Positions 44,247-53,343 of a stretch of 64,000 nt of DNA are shown one piece after another (the stretch's first letter is position 1; the number at the start of each line of letters is the position of its first letter). Origin of the DNA: CAVZCK01 sp963773735. Its GTDB lineage: Bacteria > Pseudomonadota > Alphaproteobacteria > Rhizobiales > Rhodomicrobiaceae. The stretch is taken from positions 124,001 to 188,000 of the forward strand of contig CAVZCK010000004.1 of NCBI GenBank assembly GCA_963773735.1, given 5' to 3'. Under the pieces are notes generated by a model. That model saw nothing but the letters and a program-made list of their open reading frames with translations, was not told the origin of the DNA and ran no database searches. The position numbers were made by a program, and so were the translations under genes.

Positions 44247-45005
44247 TCAACGCTCGCCGTTCAACAGCTCGATATTGATTTTCACGACATCGCCGCGATA
44301 GACGATCTCGCCGACATAGATGACGCGCTCATCCACATCGCTAACGACGCAGCGCGCTTCGACGACAGGCGCACCGAACGGCAGGCGCAAATCCACGGCC
44401 GCATGGACATCCGCGGAGCCGACCAGCAAGGTCTGATGTGCGCGCGCAATCCTCACATCTTTCATATCTGCGAGGACGCCAAGCGCAACCTGCTTCTGAA
44501 AGGTCTCGGGTGCCCGGTCGTAAATGTCCTTGGCGACATGCACCCGCACGAGCGCATAGGGCTGCTCGCCGCGAAGCTGAAGACTATAGATGTGCGCGTA
44601 GGCGGCTGCTGGAATGCCTTCAGCAGCTTCGATGCGCGGTGGATAGGCGGTCTCGACCGGCAGGAGCTTCAGCGTATTGTGCTTGATCGGTTCCATCAGC
44701 GAGTGCCAATCTGTGGCGAGCTGAAGCCAGCGGCCGGGCCCCTGTGATTTGATGACAAAGGTCCCACGCCCCTGCTCGGATTTCAGCAGACCTTCCTGCT
44801 GCAGCAGGTCCACCGCCTGCCGGATCGTTACCCGAGCAACCTGGAACTCGTTCTCAAGCTGTTCAAGCGTTGCGATCTTGCCGCCGACGGTCCATTGGCC
44901 GCTATTGATACGCTGGCGCAGGGCCGTCGCGACCTGCAAGTAGCGCGGAATGCGGCTGAGCGCGTCCTTCTTCTGGGTCTTCTTCGGTCTTGAGGTTTGA
45001 TCCAT
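44247..45005 (-). CDS. GntR/HutC-family regulator with UTRA domain
   Basis: A 252-residue regulator: GntR winged helix (RIPRYLQVATALRQRINSGQ; LENEFQVARVTIRQAVDLLQ; GLLKSEQGRGTFV) and a C-terminal UTRA ligand domain (AYAHIYSLQLRGEQPYALVR; GAPVVEARCVVSDVDERVIY). It lies between pxpC and the molybdenum-hydroxylase genes on the same strand and is the obvious regulator of the surrounding catabolic operons. UTRA domains bind small organic acids or sugar derivatives. Repeated TAGGAC/TCCTA sites in the pxpA-pxpB promoter are a candidate target. Confidence 0.9.
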   Translation of the reverse strand: MDQTSRPKKTQKKDALSRIPRYLQVATALRQRINSGQWTVGGKIATLEQLENEFQVARVTIRQAVDLLQQEGLLKSEQGRGTFVIKSQGPGRWLQLATDWHSLMEPIKHNTLKLLPVETAYPPRIEAAEGIPAAAYAHIYSLQLRGEQPYALVRVHVAKDIYDRAPETFQKQVALGVLADMKDVRIARAHQTLLVGSADVHAAVDLRLPFGAPVVEARCVVSDVDERVIYVGEIVYRGDVVKINIELLNGER

Positions 45006-45072
45006 ATCGCCCTGCTTGCATCACGCGATCCTGCTCGCGTGGCGTCGGCAGCAGTCTACATCATGCCCACAT

Positions 45073-46117
45073 TCAATCGACAAGCGGAACCTTGGCGTCG
45101 ACAACGCCGTCGATGAGGTTTTGCTCGAATAAGGCGCCGATATCGACCGCGGGTGCTCGCAGTTGTTTCCCGAATCGAGGATTTTACCTTGGAAAACCAA
45201 GCGTTAAGCTCGCCTGCGGCATTTCGCGCTTCATCATAGTCGACCGCGCGAAAGGAAAGCTGGCGCCCCGGACGCAGCCGTCCGAGCGCGGGGAGATCGG
45301 CGCTGATCACGACGCCGATCTTCGGGTAACCGCCCGTTGTCTGCCGGTCGGCGAGGAGAACGATCGGCTCGCCCGAGCCTGGAATCTGGATGGCGCCCGG
45401 CGCGATGCCATCGGAGACGATGTTGAAATCGCCCGAATGCTGCAGCGTGAAGCCCGAAAGGCGAAAGCCCATCCGGTCTGCCTGGTGCGAGACGGTGAAG
45501 GTCGCGGCCAGGAACGCCTCGATTGCTTCGGGTGTGAAATAGTCGTCCTGCGGGCCGAGCATGATACGGAAGCGGGTCTGGCTTGGAAACGCGATGCCTG
45601 AGATCGCGTATTCGGCGCGGCTCGATGCCTCGGTACGATTAAGCGGCACCTCATCCCCTTTCTTGAGCGGACGGCCCATAAATCCGCCAAGGCCGCCGCG
45701 GACGAGGGTCGATTGGCTGCCCATGACCGGGGGAATTGCGAAGCCTCCCTCAACGGCCAGATAGCAAATGGATGATGCCTCGCCCAAAGTGACGCGAAAC
45801 TGATCGCCCCGCGTCAGGGTCGTGCTTTCAAAGGATTTTGCGCCTGCCAGATGGCCACTTTGCAAGAGTTCGATCCCGGCGCCAGGACCTGCAACCGCAA
45901 GTCTTGCGCTTTCGGCGGCGACCTCGAAGCTGGGGCCGTGCATGAGGATTTCGAGCGCGCCCGCGGCTTCCCCATTGCCCGCAAGCAGGTTGGCGAGCCG
46001 CAGGTTTACGGCGTCAATGGCGCCCGAGACCGGAACCCCGAGATATTGCGCGCCGGGACGGCCGAGATCCTGCACGGTCGTATGCAGACCGGGCGACAAC
46101 ACGCGAAGCACGCTCAT
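45073..46117 (-). CDS. pxpC: 5-oxoprolinase subunit PxpC / biotin-dependent carboxyltransferase-like (frameshifted)
   Basis: About 347 residues of the KipA/allophanate hydrolase subunit 2 fold: LSPGLHTTVQDLGRPGAQYL, VPVSGAIDAVNLRLANLLAG, NGEAAGALEILMHGP, LGPQDDYFTPEAIEAFLAAT, FNIVSDGIAPGAIQIPGSGE and PIVLLADRQTTGGYPKIGVV. A shift near 45172 obscures the end; in the corrected frame it finishes with EQNLIDGVVDAKVPLVD, the expected C-terminus. PxpABC together open the lactam ring of 5-oxoproline with ATP. The ATG overlaps the pxpB stop. Confidence 0.88.
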
Positions 46118-46851
46118 GCCGCGTCTTCCGCTTCAATGACGCGCGTGCCAGCGGCGAATTCGCGTTCGATCGCCACGAAGTCGCGCGCCGATATCGGCTC
46201 GAACGTGACCGTGTCGCCCGGCGATAGCAGCACGGCGCGTTCGGCCTTCGGGTCAAACAGCGGGACGGGCGTCCGGCCGATGAGCTGCCAGCCGCCGGGG
46301 CTTTCAAGCGAATAGATGGCGGTCATGGCCTGTGCAATGGCGACCGAGCCGCGCGGCACGCGGATCCGGGGGTTAGGCCTGCGCGGAACGCGGATCGGCT
46401 CGACGATGTCGCCCATATAGGGGTAGCCCGGCAGGAAACCGATCATGTAGACGAAATAGTTTTGCCCGGCATGCAGCTGCCAGACCTCGTCTTCGGAAAG
46501 GCCAGTGTCCCTGGCGACTTCCGCGAGGTCCGGTCCGCATTCGCCGCCATATGAGACGGGCAGCCTCCAGCGACGGCCGGTGAGATGGTCGCATTCGGTC
46601 TCATCGAGCAGCCGCATTAGCCGATCCTGAAGATCCTGCGGGTGAATGCGCTCCGGATCAAATAGCACCAGCAGCGAGCGAAATGCCGGGATCATTTCGA
46701 GGACGCCCTCGACAGCTTCCTCGCCGACCTTCTTGTATAGCGCGATGACCCGAGCAGTGACGGCCCGGTCGATCTCCTTGCCGAACTCCATTGAGAAGGC
46801 GGTATCGCCACAGGGCAGAAAGCGAATGCTGTTATGATCCAACGTCATCGG
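46114..46851 (-). CDS. pxpB: 5-oxoprolinase subunit PxpB (KipI family)
   Basis: A 245-residue protein with the KipI/allophanate hydrolase subunit 1 pattern: IRFLPCGDTAFSMEFGKEID, LLVLFDPERIHPQDLQ, VSYGGECGPDLAEVARDTGL, YFVYMIGFLPGYPYMGDIVE, RVPRGSVAIAQAMTAIYSLE and GGWQLIGRTPVPLFDP. The ATG at 46851 is chosen over one at 46866. It is transcribed divergently from pxpA; the 96 bp between them contain repeated TAGGAC motifs. Partner of PxpC in an ATP-dependent lactamase. Confidence 0.93.
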   Translation of the reverse strand, partial: PMTLDHNSIRFLPCGDTAFSMEFGKEIDRAVTARVIALYKKVGEEAVEGVLEMIPAFRSLLVLFDPERIHPQDLQDRLMRLLDETECDHLTGRRWRLPVSYGGECGPDLAEVARDTGLSEDEVWQLHAGQNYFVYMIGFLPGYPYMGDIVEPIRVPRRPNPRIRVPRGSVAIAQAMTAIYSLESPGGWQLIGRTPVPLFDPKAERAVLLSPGDTVTFEPISARDFVAIEREFAAGTRVIEAEDAA

Positions 46852-46872
46852 CTGCGGCGCTCGCAAAGGCTA

Positions 46873-46916
46873 GTAGGACAAATCCGCTTGTGCTAACATC
46901 CTACAAATAGGACCTA
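46873..46916. promoter_or_regulatory. Candidate GntR operator between pxpB and pxpA
   Basis: GTAGGA (46873-46878) is inverted as TCCTAC (46899-46904), and TAGGACCTA (46908-46916) is itself a palindrome. Three TAGGA half-sites in the short divergent promoter fit cooperative binding by the nearby GntR/UTRA regulator. Confidence 0.5.
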
Positions 46917-46947
46917 TCTTGCAACCCACCCATATCGCCGGATTGAG

Positions 46948-47721
46948 ATGACGACCAGGGTGAATTTAAATGCCGATATGGGCGAAGGTCATGGCGTCTA
47001 CGACATCGGCGCCGACGACGCCCTTCTAAGCATCGTGAAGTCGGCGAGCGTTGCCTGCGGCTTTCATGGCGGCGACTTCCGCACGATGCATCGTCTCGCT
47101 AAGCGTGCCGCCGAAATGGGTGTCAGCATCGGCGCGCATCCCGGCTTCAATGATCTTTGGGGTTTCGGGCGCAGACAAATCACGATGCCGGCCCAGGACG
47201 TCGAATACATGGTTGCCTATCAGATCGGCGCTTTGCAAGCCTTGGCGCTCTATTCGGGCATCCGCGTGACCCACGTCAAGGTGCATGGCGCGCTGAACAA
47301 CATGGCGGCCGAAGACGAGGGTTTCGCCATGGCGATCGGGCGGGCGATCAAGGCGGTCGATCCGGCGCTGATCTATGTCGCTTTGACCGGCTCGCAGATG
47401 GAGCGCGCGGCGGAGCGGCTCGGGCTGCGGCTGGCGCGCGAAGGCTTTGCCGACCGCGTCTACGCCGATGACGGCAATCTCGCCTCGCGCTCGATTCCCG
47501 GCACCGTACTCAAAGATCCCGCCAAGGCGCGGGAGCAAGTTCTGCGCATGGTTCAGGCGCGAGAGGTGGTGACGATCAGCGGTAAAGTGATTCCCGTCGA
47601 GACCGACACGATTTGCCTGCATGGCGACGAGCCGACGGCGGTTGCGGTCGGCCAGGAAATCGTTCGCGGCCTCAAGGAGGCGGGGATCGACAACGTTCCG
47701 CTGACCGAGCTCGATCTGTGA
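46948..47721 (+). CDS. pxpA: 5-oxoprolinase subunit PxpA (LamB/YcsF family)
   Basis: A 257-residue deacetylase-like barrel protein: VNLNADMGEGHGVYDIGADD, SVACGFHGGDFRTMHRLAKR, GVSIGAHPGFNDLWGFGRR, VTHVKVHGALNNMAAEDEGF, FADRVYADDGNLASRSIPGT and TDTICLHGDEPTAVAVGQE are all family hallmarks. It completes the PxpABC set. Unusually it leads directly (22 bp) into the F420 biosynthesis genes, so lactam hydrolysis and F420 production appear to share a transcript. Confidence 0.94.
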   Translation: MTTRVNLNADMGEGHGVYDIGADDALLSIVKSASVACGFHGGDFRTMHRLAKRAAEMGVSIGAHPGFNDLWGFGRRQITMPAQDVEYMVAYQIGALQALALYSGIRVTHVKVHGALNNMAAEDEGFAMAIGRAIKAVDPALIYVALTGSQMERAAERLGLRLAREGFADRVYADDGNLASRSIPGTVLKDPAKAREQVLRMVQAREVVTISGKVIPVETDTICLHGDEPTAVAVGQEIVRGLKEAGIDNVPLTELDL

Positions 47722-47743
47722 TTCGGGCCGGCGGGATGATTTT

Positions 47744-48418
47744 ATGACACTCGACACGCAGGAGATCGCGGTCATCGGCGGCACGGGAGCGCTAGGCAGC
47801 GGTCTTGCTCGGCGCTGGTCGGCTGCCGGTCTTCGCCTATCGATCGGTTCACGCGATGCCGAAAAGGCCGCAGACTTTGCCCGAAGCCTTCCCCAGCAGG
47901 CCGAGGGCAGGCCCGCCGCAGGCTTGTCCAATCAAGAAGCCGCAGAGCGGGCCAACATTATCGTGCTGACGGTGCCGTTTGCCACGCAGGCCACCATTCT
48001 GGTGGCCATCAGACCGCACCTTGCCAGCAAGATCCTTCTGGACACGACCGTGCCGCTCGTCCCGCCGAAAGTCGCGCGCGTGCAATTGCCGCCGGAGGGA
48101 TCGGCGGCGGTCCGCGCTCAAACGATCGCCGGCGAGGGTGTCCGGGTGATATCGGGCTTCCACAATATCGCGGCGCATAAATTGCCGAAGGCCGAGCCGA
48201 TCGCCTGCGACGTGCTGATCTTTGGCGACGATGTGGAGGCGCGCGAAATCGGTATCGGTCTTGCGGAAAAGGCGGGCCTGCGCGGCATTCACGGCGGCCC
48301 GCTCGCAAATTCCGCCGCCGCCGAAGCGCTAACCTCAGTGCTGATTTCCATCAATAAACGCTATGGCGCGGACGGCGCAGGCCTTACCATTACCGGCATT
48401 CCGCAAGGCGGAGGCTGA
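47744..48418 (+). CDS. npdG: NADPH-dependent F420 reductase
   Basis: A 224-residue Rossmann protein that exchanges hydride between NADP(H) and coenzyme F420. EIAVIGGTGALGSGLARRWS and GLRLSIGSRDAEKAADFARS form the NADP site; ANIIVLTVPFATQATIL, LLDTTVPLVPPKVARVQLP and VISGFHNIAAHKL are the F420-binding elements of the family, and it ends GAGLTITGIP. First gene of the F420 set, overlapping the cofE frame. Confidence 0.92.
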   Translation: MTLDTQEIAVIGGTGALGSGLARRWSAAGLRLSIGSRDAEKAADFARSLPQQAEGRPAAGLSNQEAAERANIIVLTVPFATQATILVAIRPHLASKILLDTTVPLVPPKVARVQLPPEGSAAVRAQTIAGEGVRVISGFHNIAAHKLPKAEPIACDVLIFGDDVEAREIGIGLAEKAGLRGIHGGPLANSAAAEALTSVLISINKRYGADGAGLTITGIPQGGG

Positions 48419-49202
48419 AATAGGCGGCAGCGCAGCACATAGCGAACGGTGCGAATTGATCGCCCTGGATGGTTTTCCGATCGTCCGGCCGGGCGGCGAC
48501 GTTGCCGCGATCATCGTCGATGCGGTGGCGCGGATGGGGCTGGCGCTGCGGGATTTCGACATTCTGGTGATCGCGCAGAAGATCGTCTCGAAAGCCGAAG
48601 GCCGTCTGTCGGATCTTGCCCAGATCGATCCGTCGCCGGAGGCCATCGAGCTGGCAGAGCGCACCGGCAAGGCGCCGGCGCTATGTGAGGCGATCCTCGG
48701 GGAGTCGAATGCAATCCTGCGCGCGAAGCATGGCGTCGTGATATGCGAGCATCGCAGTGGGCATGTGATGGCCAATGCCGGGATCGATCACTCGAATACC
48801 GATGGATCGGGTGACGGAACGGTGGTCCTGCTGCCGAATGACGCCGACGCCAGCGCCGAGGCCATCCGCAAGCGCCTGGCCGCGCATTATGGCGCCGAGA
48901 TCGGCGTCATCATCTCCGACAGCCTGGGGCGCGCCTGGCGGCTCGGAACGGTCGGTCACGCCATCGGCGCCGCGGGCATCCCCTCGATCATCGACAGGCG
49001 CGGGACGGCCGATCTCAATGGCCGGCCATTGGAAGTCACGATGATCGGTTTCGCGGATGCGGTTGCAGCCGCCGGGGTGCTGCTGATGGGCGAGGGCGAC
49101 GAGGGACGGCCGGTTGTGCTGGTCCGGGGCTTGAAATGGGCGGCGCCCGTGCTCCCCGCGAAGGCGCTGCTCCGGCCCATCGAAGACGATATGTTCCGGT
49201 GA
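48363..49202 (+). CDS. cofE: Coenzyme F420-0:L-glutamate ligase
   Basis: Adds L-glutamate residues to F420-0 using GTP. CofE fold: DFDILVIAQKIVSKAEGRLS, ILRAKHGVVICEHRSGHVMA, NAGIDHSNTDGSGDGTVVLL, LPNDADASAEAIRKRLAAHY and GVIISDSLGRAWRLGTVGHA. The frame begins with an ATG at 48363 inside npdG, giving 279 residues; a TTG at 48456 or another internal start is also possible, and the conserved part begins around LIALDGFPIVRPGGD. The nitroreductase-like second domain found fused in actinobacterial FbiB is absent. Followed immediately by cofD. Confidence 0.93.
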   Translation: MARTAQALPLPAFRKAEAEIGGSAAHSERCELIALDGFPIVRPGGDVAAIIVDAVARMGLALRDFDILVIAQKIVSKAEGRLSDLAQIDPSPEAIELAERTGKAPALCEAILGESNAILRAKHGVVICEHRSGHVMANAGIDHSNTDGSGDGTVVLLPNDADASAEAIRKRLAAHYGAEIGVIISDSLGRAWRLGTVGHAIGAAGIPSIIDRRGTADLNGRPLEVTMIGFADAVAAAGVLLMGEGDEGRPVVLVRGLKWAAPVLPAKALLRPIEDDMFR

Positions 49203-50186
49203 ATGGCGTTGAGCGTCGAGCGGTCGAGCTATGTAGCTTTGTGTGGTGGCGTCGGTGGCGCGAAGCTGGCACTCGGCCTCGCCGAGCTGCTCGGCGACCG
49301 TTTGACGATCATCGTCAACACCGGCGACGATTTCGAGCATCTTGGCCTCGCCATTTCGCCCGACATCGACACGGTGATTTATACGCTCGCCGGTCTTGCC
49401 AACCTGGAAACCGGGTGGGGGCGCGCAGGTGAGACCTGGTCGTTCATGGAAGCGCTCGCGGGGCTCGGCGGCCCGACCTGGTTCAAGCTCGGCGATAAGG
49501 ACCTCGCCATGCACGTCGAGCGGACACGCTGGCTTGCGGAGGGCAAGGCGCTGTCGGCCTTTTGCGAGCACATTCGCCGGCGGCTCGGCATTGCGCCGGC
49601 GATCCTGCCGATGAGCGACGATGCCGGTGCGGACCCGCGTGACCACGGACTGATGGTGAATTGGCGTTTCAGGACTATTTCGTTGCGCGCAAATGCGAGC
49701 CGCCCGTCACCTCGATCCGTTATGAGGGAGCGGAGGCGGCGCGGCCGCTTGGTGCGGCGCTCGATGCGCTCCGCGCCTCGCAGCTCGCTGGCGTGATCAT
49801 CTGTCCGTCTAATCCCTATCTCAGCGTCGATCCGATCCTGAGCTTGCCGGCGCTGCGTCAGGCGGTTGGCGACTGCGCCGCGCCCGTGGTCGCGGTAACG
49901 CCGCTGATCGGCGGCAAGGCCGTGAAAGGGCCGACCGCAAAGCTGATGCGCGAGCTTGGCGCGGAAATCTTGCCGCGTGCGGTCGCCGGGCATTACGGCG
50001 CGCTGATCGACGGCTTCATTCTTGATGAAGCGGATGAGAGCAGAGGCTGACGGGATTCCGGTCCCGGTCGGCGTCGAACAAACCCTGATGACCGACCTCG
50101 CCAGCAAAATCACCTTGGCGCAGGCAGCGATCGATTTATGCGAGGCGCTCTCGGCCGGTCCCAAAGCCCGCTCGGCGAGGGCGTGA
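49203..50186 (+). CDS. cofD: 2-phospho-L-lactate transferase (frameshifted)
   Basis: About 327 residues; joins the activated phospholactyl (or phosphoenolpyruvyl/glyceryl) group to FO. N-terminal ALCGGVGGAKLALGLAELLG, NTGDDFEHLGLAISPDIDTV, FKLGDKDLAMHVERTRWLAE and LPMSDD are in one frame. Shifts near 49628 and 49655 lead to VRTRVTTD, then LAFQDYFVARKCEPPVTSIR and IICPSNPYLSVDPILSLPAL. A third near 50045 hides the true end (GVEQTLMTDLASKITLAQAA, stop at 50184-50186), which lies 3 bp before cofC. Confidence 0.9.
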
Positions 50187-50189
50187 CGC

Positions 50190-50858
50190 ATGGTGTTTGC
50201 CCTCATCCCGGTAAAATCTCTTGCAACGGCCAAGTCCCGTCTTGCGGCTGTGCTCGATGCGCACGAGCGCCGCACGCTCGTCATCGCCATGTTCGAACGG
50301 GTGATCAGCGAGTGTGGCGCCTGCGATAGGATCGATCGAATCTGCGTGGTGACGACGGATGCTGAAATCACCGCCATAGCTCACGCGCGAGGCTCGACCG
50401 TTATCGCCGAACACGAAGATGCGGGTTTGAATGGCGGCGTCTCGGCGGGGCTGGATGCGGCGCGGTCTTTGGGCGCCGAGCGGGTCCTGATTCTGCCTGC
50501 CGATATTCCGCTCATCGATCAATCCGAGCTGCGGCACATTCTGGACGCCGCGCCCGGCGATAGTTGCAGCGTCATCGTGCCCTGTCACAAGGGCAGCGGC
50601 ACCAATGCCCTTCTGATTCCAGCGTGCGCCGGCTTCAAGCCACAATTCGGTGAGAACAGCTTCCGGCGGCACCTCCGTCAGCTTGCAGCGCTCGGTCTTC
50701 GTCCGCGGATTCTGCATCTCGCGGGGATCGCAGCAGACATCGACGAACCGGCCGATCTGGATGCATTTCGAGCGAGAGCGGCCAGCATTTGGCAATTCGC
50801 GGATCCTCAGGCGGCCCAGCCCGTCGAACGCGGAGAGGCGCCATGCCGGCAAAACTGA
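50190..50858 (+). CDS. cofC: 2-phospho-L-lactate guanylyltransferase (CofC)
   Basis: A 222-residue nucleotidyltransferase that activates phospholactate, phosphoenolpyruvate or 3-phosphoglycerate with GTP for F420 synthesis. The N-terminal FALIPVKSLATAKSRLAAVL, VTTDAEITAIAHARGSTVI, NGGVSAGLDAARSL, LPADIPLIDQSELRHIL, and SGTNALLIPACAGFKPQFGE match the family. Which three-carbon acid it uses cannot be read. Overlaps cofG by 16 bp. Confidence 0.92.
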   Translation: MVFALIPVKSLATAKSRLAAVLDAHERRTLVIAMFERVISECGACDRIDRICVVTTDAEITAIAHARGSTVIAEHEDAGLNGGVSAGLDAARSLGAERVLILPADIPLIDQSELRHILDAAPGDSCSVIVPCHKGSGTNALLIPACAGFKPQFGENSFRRHLRQLAALGLRPRILHLAGIAADIDEPADLDAFRARAASIWQFADPQAAQPVERGEAPCRQN

Positions 50859-52145
50859 CGCTGCGCGACATTGAGGCATTCGCCGCGAGCCGCGGGTCAA
50901 TGGAGATCTTACCGGAAGCAGTCGATGCGCTTGCTGCTTTTGATGATGCGCCGCGCCTGACCGGCCTCGCTGAAGAACTCTGCATCGGCGAATACGGGCG
51001 CGTGATGACCTTCTCGAAGAAGGTTTTTATCCCGCTGACCAAGCTGTGCCGCGACGTCTGCCATTACTGCACTTTCGCCAAGCCGCCGCGCGCCGGCGAA
51101 CCCGCCTATATGACGCTCGACGAGGTGCTCGCCATTGCCGAGGCAGGGCGCGACGCCGGCTGTAAGGAGGCTCTGTTCACACTCGGCGACAAGCCGGAGC
51201 TGCGCTATGGTGCGGCGCGCTGAGCGCTTACCGAATTCGGCTGCGAGACAACATTCGATTATCTGGAGCGTTGCGCCGAAGCCGTGCTTCGAACGACGGG
51301 TCTCCTGCCGCATCTCAATGCCGGCGTGATGGACGAACCGATGGCGGTAAGGCTGCGCCGCGTGATCTGTCTCGCAAGGGTTGATGCTGGAGTCGCTGTC
51401 GGAGCGGCTCTGCGCAAAAGGCGGTCCACATCACGGCTCGCCGGACAAAACACCTGTCAATGCGCGGCTCGAAGCTTTGCAAGCCGCCGGCCGCGCCCGT
51501 GTTCCGATGACGACGGGGCTGCTGATCGGCATCGGGGAAACGCGGCGTGAGCGGATCGACGCGCTGCTGGCGATCCGCGCGCTTCATGCCGAGTTTGGGC
51601 ATATCCAGGAAGTCATCATCCAGAATTTCCGCGCCAAGCCAGGCACGAAAATGGCCCACGCGCCGGAGCCGGACCTCGCCGATCATCTCTGGACGATCGC
51701 CGTCGCGCGCATTCTGCTGCCGCCCGACATCAGCCTGCAGGCGCCGCCCAATCTGCGCGCGGGCGAGATCGGGCCGCTGGTCCAATCGGGGATCAACGAT
51801 TGGGGCGGGATTTCGCCGGTCACGATCGACCATGTGAATCCCGAAGCGCCCTGGCCGCAGATCGAGGCGCTCGCCTCAGCGTGCGAGCGGCAGGGACGCG
51901 TCCTCGCCGAGCGGCTGGCGATCTATCCGCGCCAGCTCCAGGATGCCTCGGAGTGGGTGGACGGGCACGTCTTGCCTTACGTCCTCAAATTGCAGGATTC
52001 TTTTGGACTGGCGCGCCCGGATGATTGGACGAGCGGAAGTCCGCTAACCGCGCCGCCGCAAAATCTCCGGCCTCGAAAGCAGCCAAAAACTCGGCCCAAA
52101 GCCCTCTCCCCGGGAGAGGCTGGGGAGGGGTACAAACCTCGATAA
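50843..52145 (+). CDS. cofG: FO synthase subunit CofG (in-frame stop and frameshift)
   Basis: Radical SAM subunit that with CofH forms the deazaflavin FO. The SAM motif is IPLTKLCRDVCHYCTFAKPP (C-x3-C-x2-C). The ATG at 50843 has GGAGAGG upstream. A TGA at 51221-51223 interrupts LRYGAAR and ALTEFGCETTFDYLERC in the same frame, and an extra base near 51364 breaks VRLRRV from SVSQGLMLESLSERLCAKGG. The rest (GSPDKTPVNARLEALQAAGR; TTGLLIGIGETRRERIDAL; PGTKMAHAPEPDLADHLWTI; SGINDWGGISPVTIDHVNPE) is intact. The last 30 or so residues come from a palindromic repeat and are probably not original. Confidence 0.9.
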
Positions 52146-52186
52146 GCTGACCCCTCACCCGGCGCTTCGCTCTCCCCACGGGAGAG
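52103..52186. repeat. Palindromic GC-rich repeat between cofG and cofH
   Basis: CCTCTCCC (52103-52110) pairs with GGGAGAGG (52112-52119), and CTCTCCC (52170-52176) with GGGAGAG (52180-52186); GGGGAGGGG (52122-52130) also faces CCCCTCACCC (52151-52160). This two-hairpin CCCTCTCCC...GGGAGAGGG pattern is a widespread proteobacterial dispersed repeat. It overlaps the cofG 3' end and ends 3 bp before the cofH ATG. Confidence 0.7.
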
Positions 52187-52188
52187 GG

Positions 52189-53343
52189 ATGAATACGGCG
52201 GACGATCAATGTCGCCACATCCTCGACAAAGCCATGCGCCAACAGCCGCTGCGCGAGGAGAACATCATCGCCCTGTTTGCCGCGCGCGGCGACGACTATC
52301 ACGCGGTCTGCGCCTTCGCCAACGATCTTCGCCGCGAAGCCGTCGGCGACACCGTCACTTACGTCATCAACCGCAACATCAACTACACCAATATCTGCAC
52401 CTATGGCTGCCGGTTCTGCGCCTTCTCCAAGGGCCGGCTCAGCGCTGGCCATCGTGACGCGCCTTACGATCTGCCTCTGGAGGAGATTGCCGAGCGCACG
52501 CGCGAAGCCGAGGCGCGCGGCGCGACCGAGGTTTGCCTCCAGGGCGGCATCGCACCTGGCTACACAGGCCGCACCTATCTCGATATTCTGCGCGCGGTGA
52601 AACGCGCCGCGCCCGGAATTCATGTTCACGCCTTTTCGCCGCTCGAAATCTGGAACGGCGCGCAAACGCTCAATCTGCCGCTCGCCGATTATCTGCATAT
52701 GCTGAAATCCGAGGGGCTTGGTAGCCTGCCAGGCACGGCTGCCGAAATCCTCGATGACGAGGTGCGTGCGGTCCTTTGCCCCGACAAGATCACCACGCAG
52801 CAATGGCTAGAGGTGATGCGCGCGGCGCATCAGGTCGGCCTGCCGTCGACGGCGACCATCATGTTCGGCCACATCGACCGTCCCGTCCATTGGGCGCGGC
52901 ATCTTCATGCGCATCCGTGCGCTGCAGGAGGAAACCGGCGGCTTCACCGAATTCGTGCCCCTGCCCTTCGTCGCCATGGAAGCGCCGATCTATCTGAAAG
53001 GCATGGCCCGACCCGGCCCGACCTTCCGTGAGGCGGTGCTAATGCACGCTGTCGCGCGCATCGTGCTGCATCCGCTGATTACGAACATCCAGACATCATG
53101 GGTGAAGATGGGGCCGGACGGCGCAGCCGCCTGTCTCGATGCCGGTGCAAACGACCTCGGCGGCGTGCTCATGAATGAATCGATCACCCGTGCGGCCGGC
53201 GCGGCGTTCGGCCAGGAATTCTCGGTCGCCGACATGACTGCGCTCATCGCGAGAGCGGGACGCATCGCCGACAGCGCACGACGCTTTATCGGCCCGTCAC
53301 CGATCCGGCTCTTTCTCGCGCGCTCAGGACAGCCGCGGAATAA
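52189..53343 (+). CDS. cofH: FO synthase subunit CofH (two frameshifts)
   Basis: Radical SAM subunit of FO synthase, about 384 residues. Radical SAM cysteines in NYTNICTYGCRFCAFSKG, then EVCLQGGIAPGYTGRTYLDI, HVHAFSPLEIWNGAQTLNLP and LPGTAAEILDDEVRAVLCPD. An extra T near 52903 breaks VHWARHL from MRIRALQEETGGFTEFVPLP, and a second shift near 53262 hides the real end RQRTTLYRPVTDPALSRALR, then TAAE and a TAA at 53341-53343. Ignoring that shift gives a spurious long extension into the next gene. Its end overlaps the convergent LLM gene by 20 bp. Confidence 0.92.
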
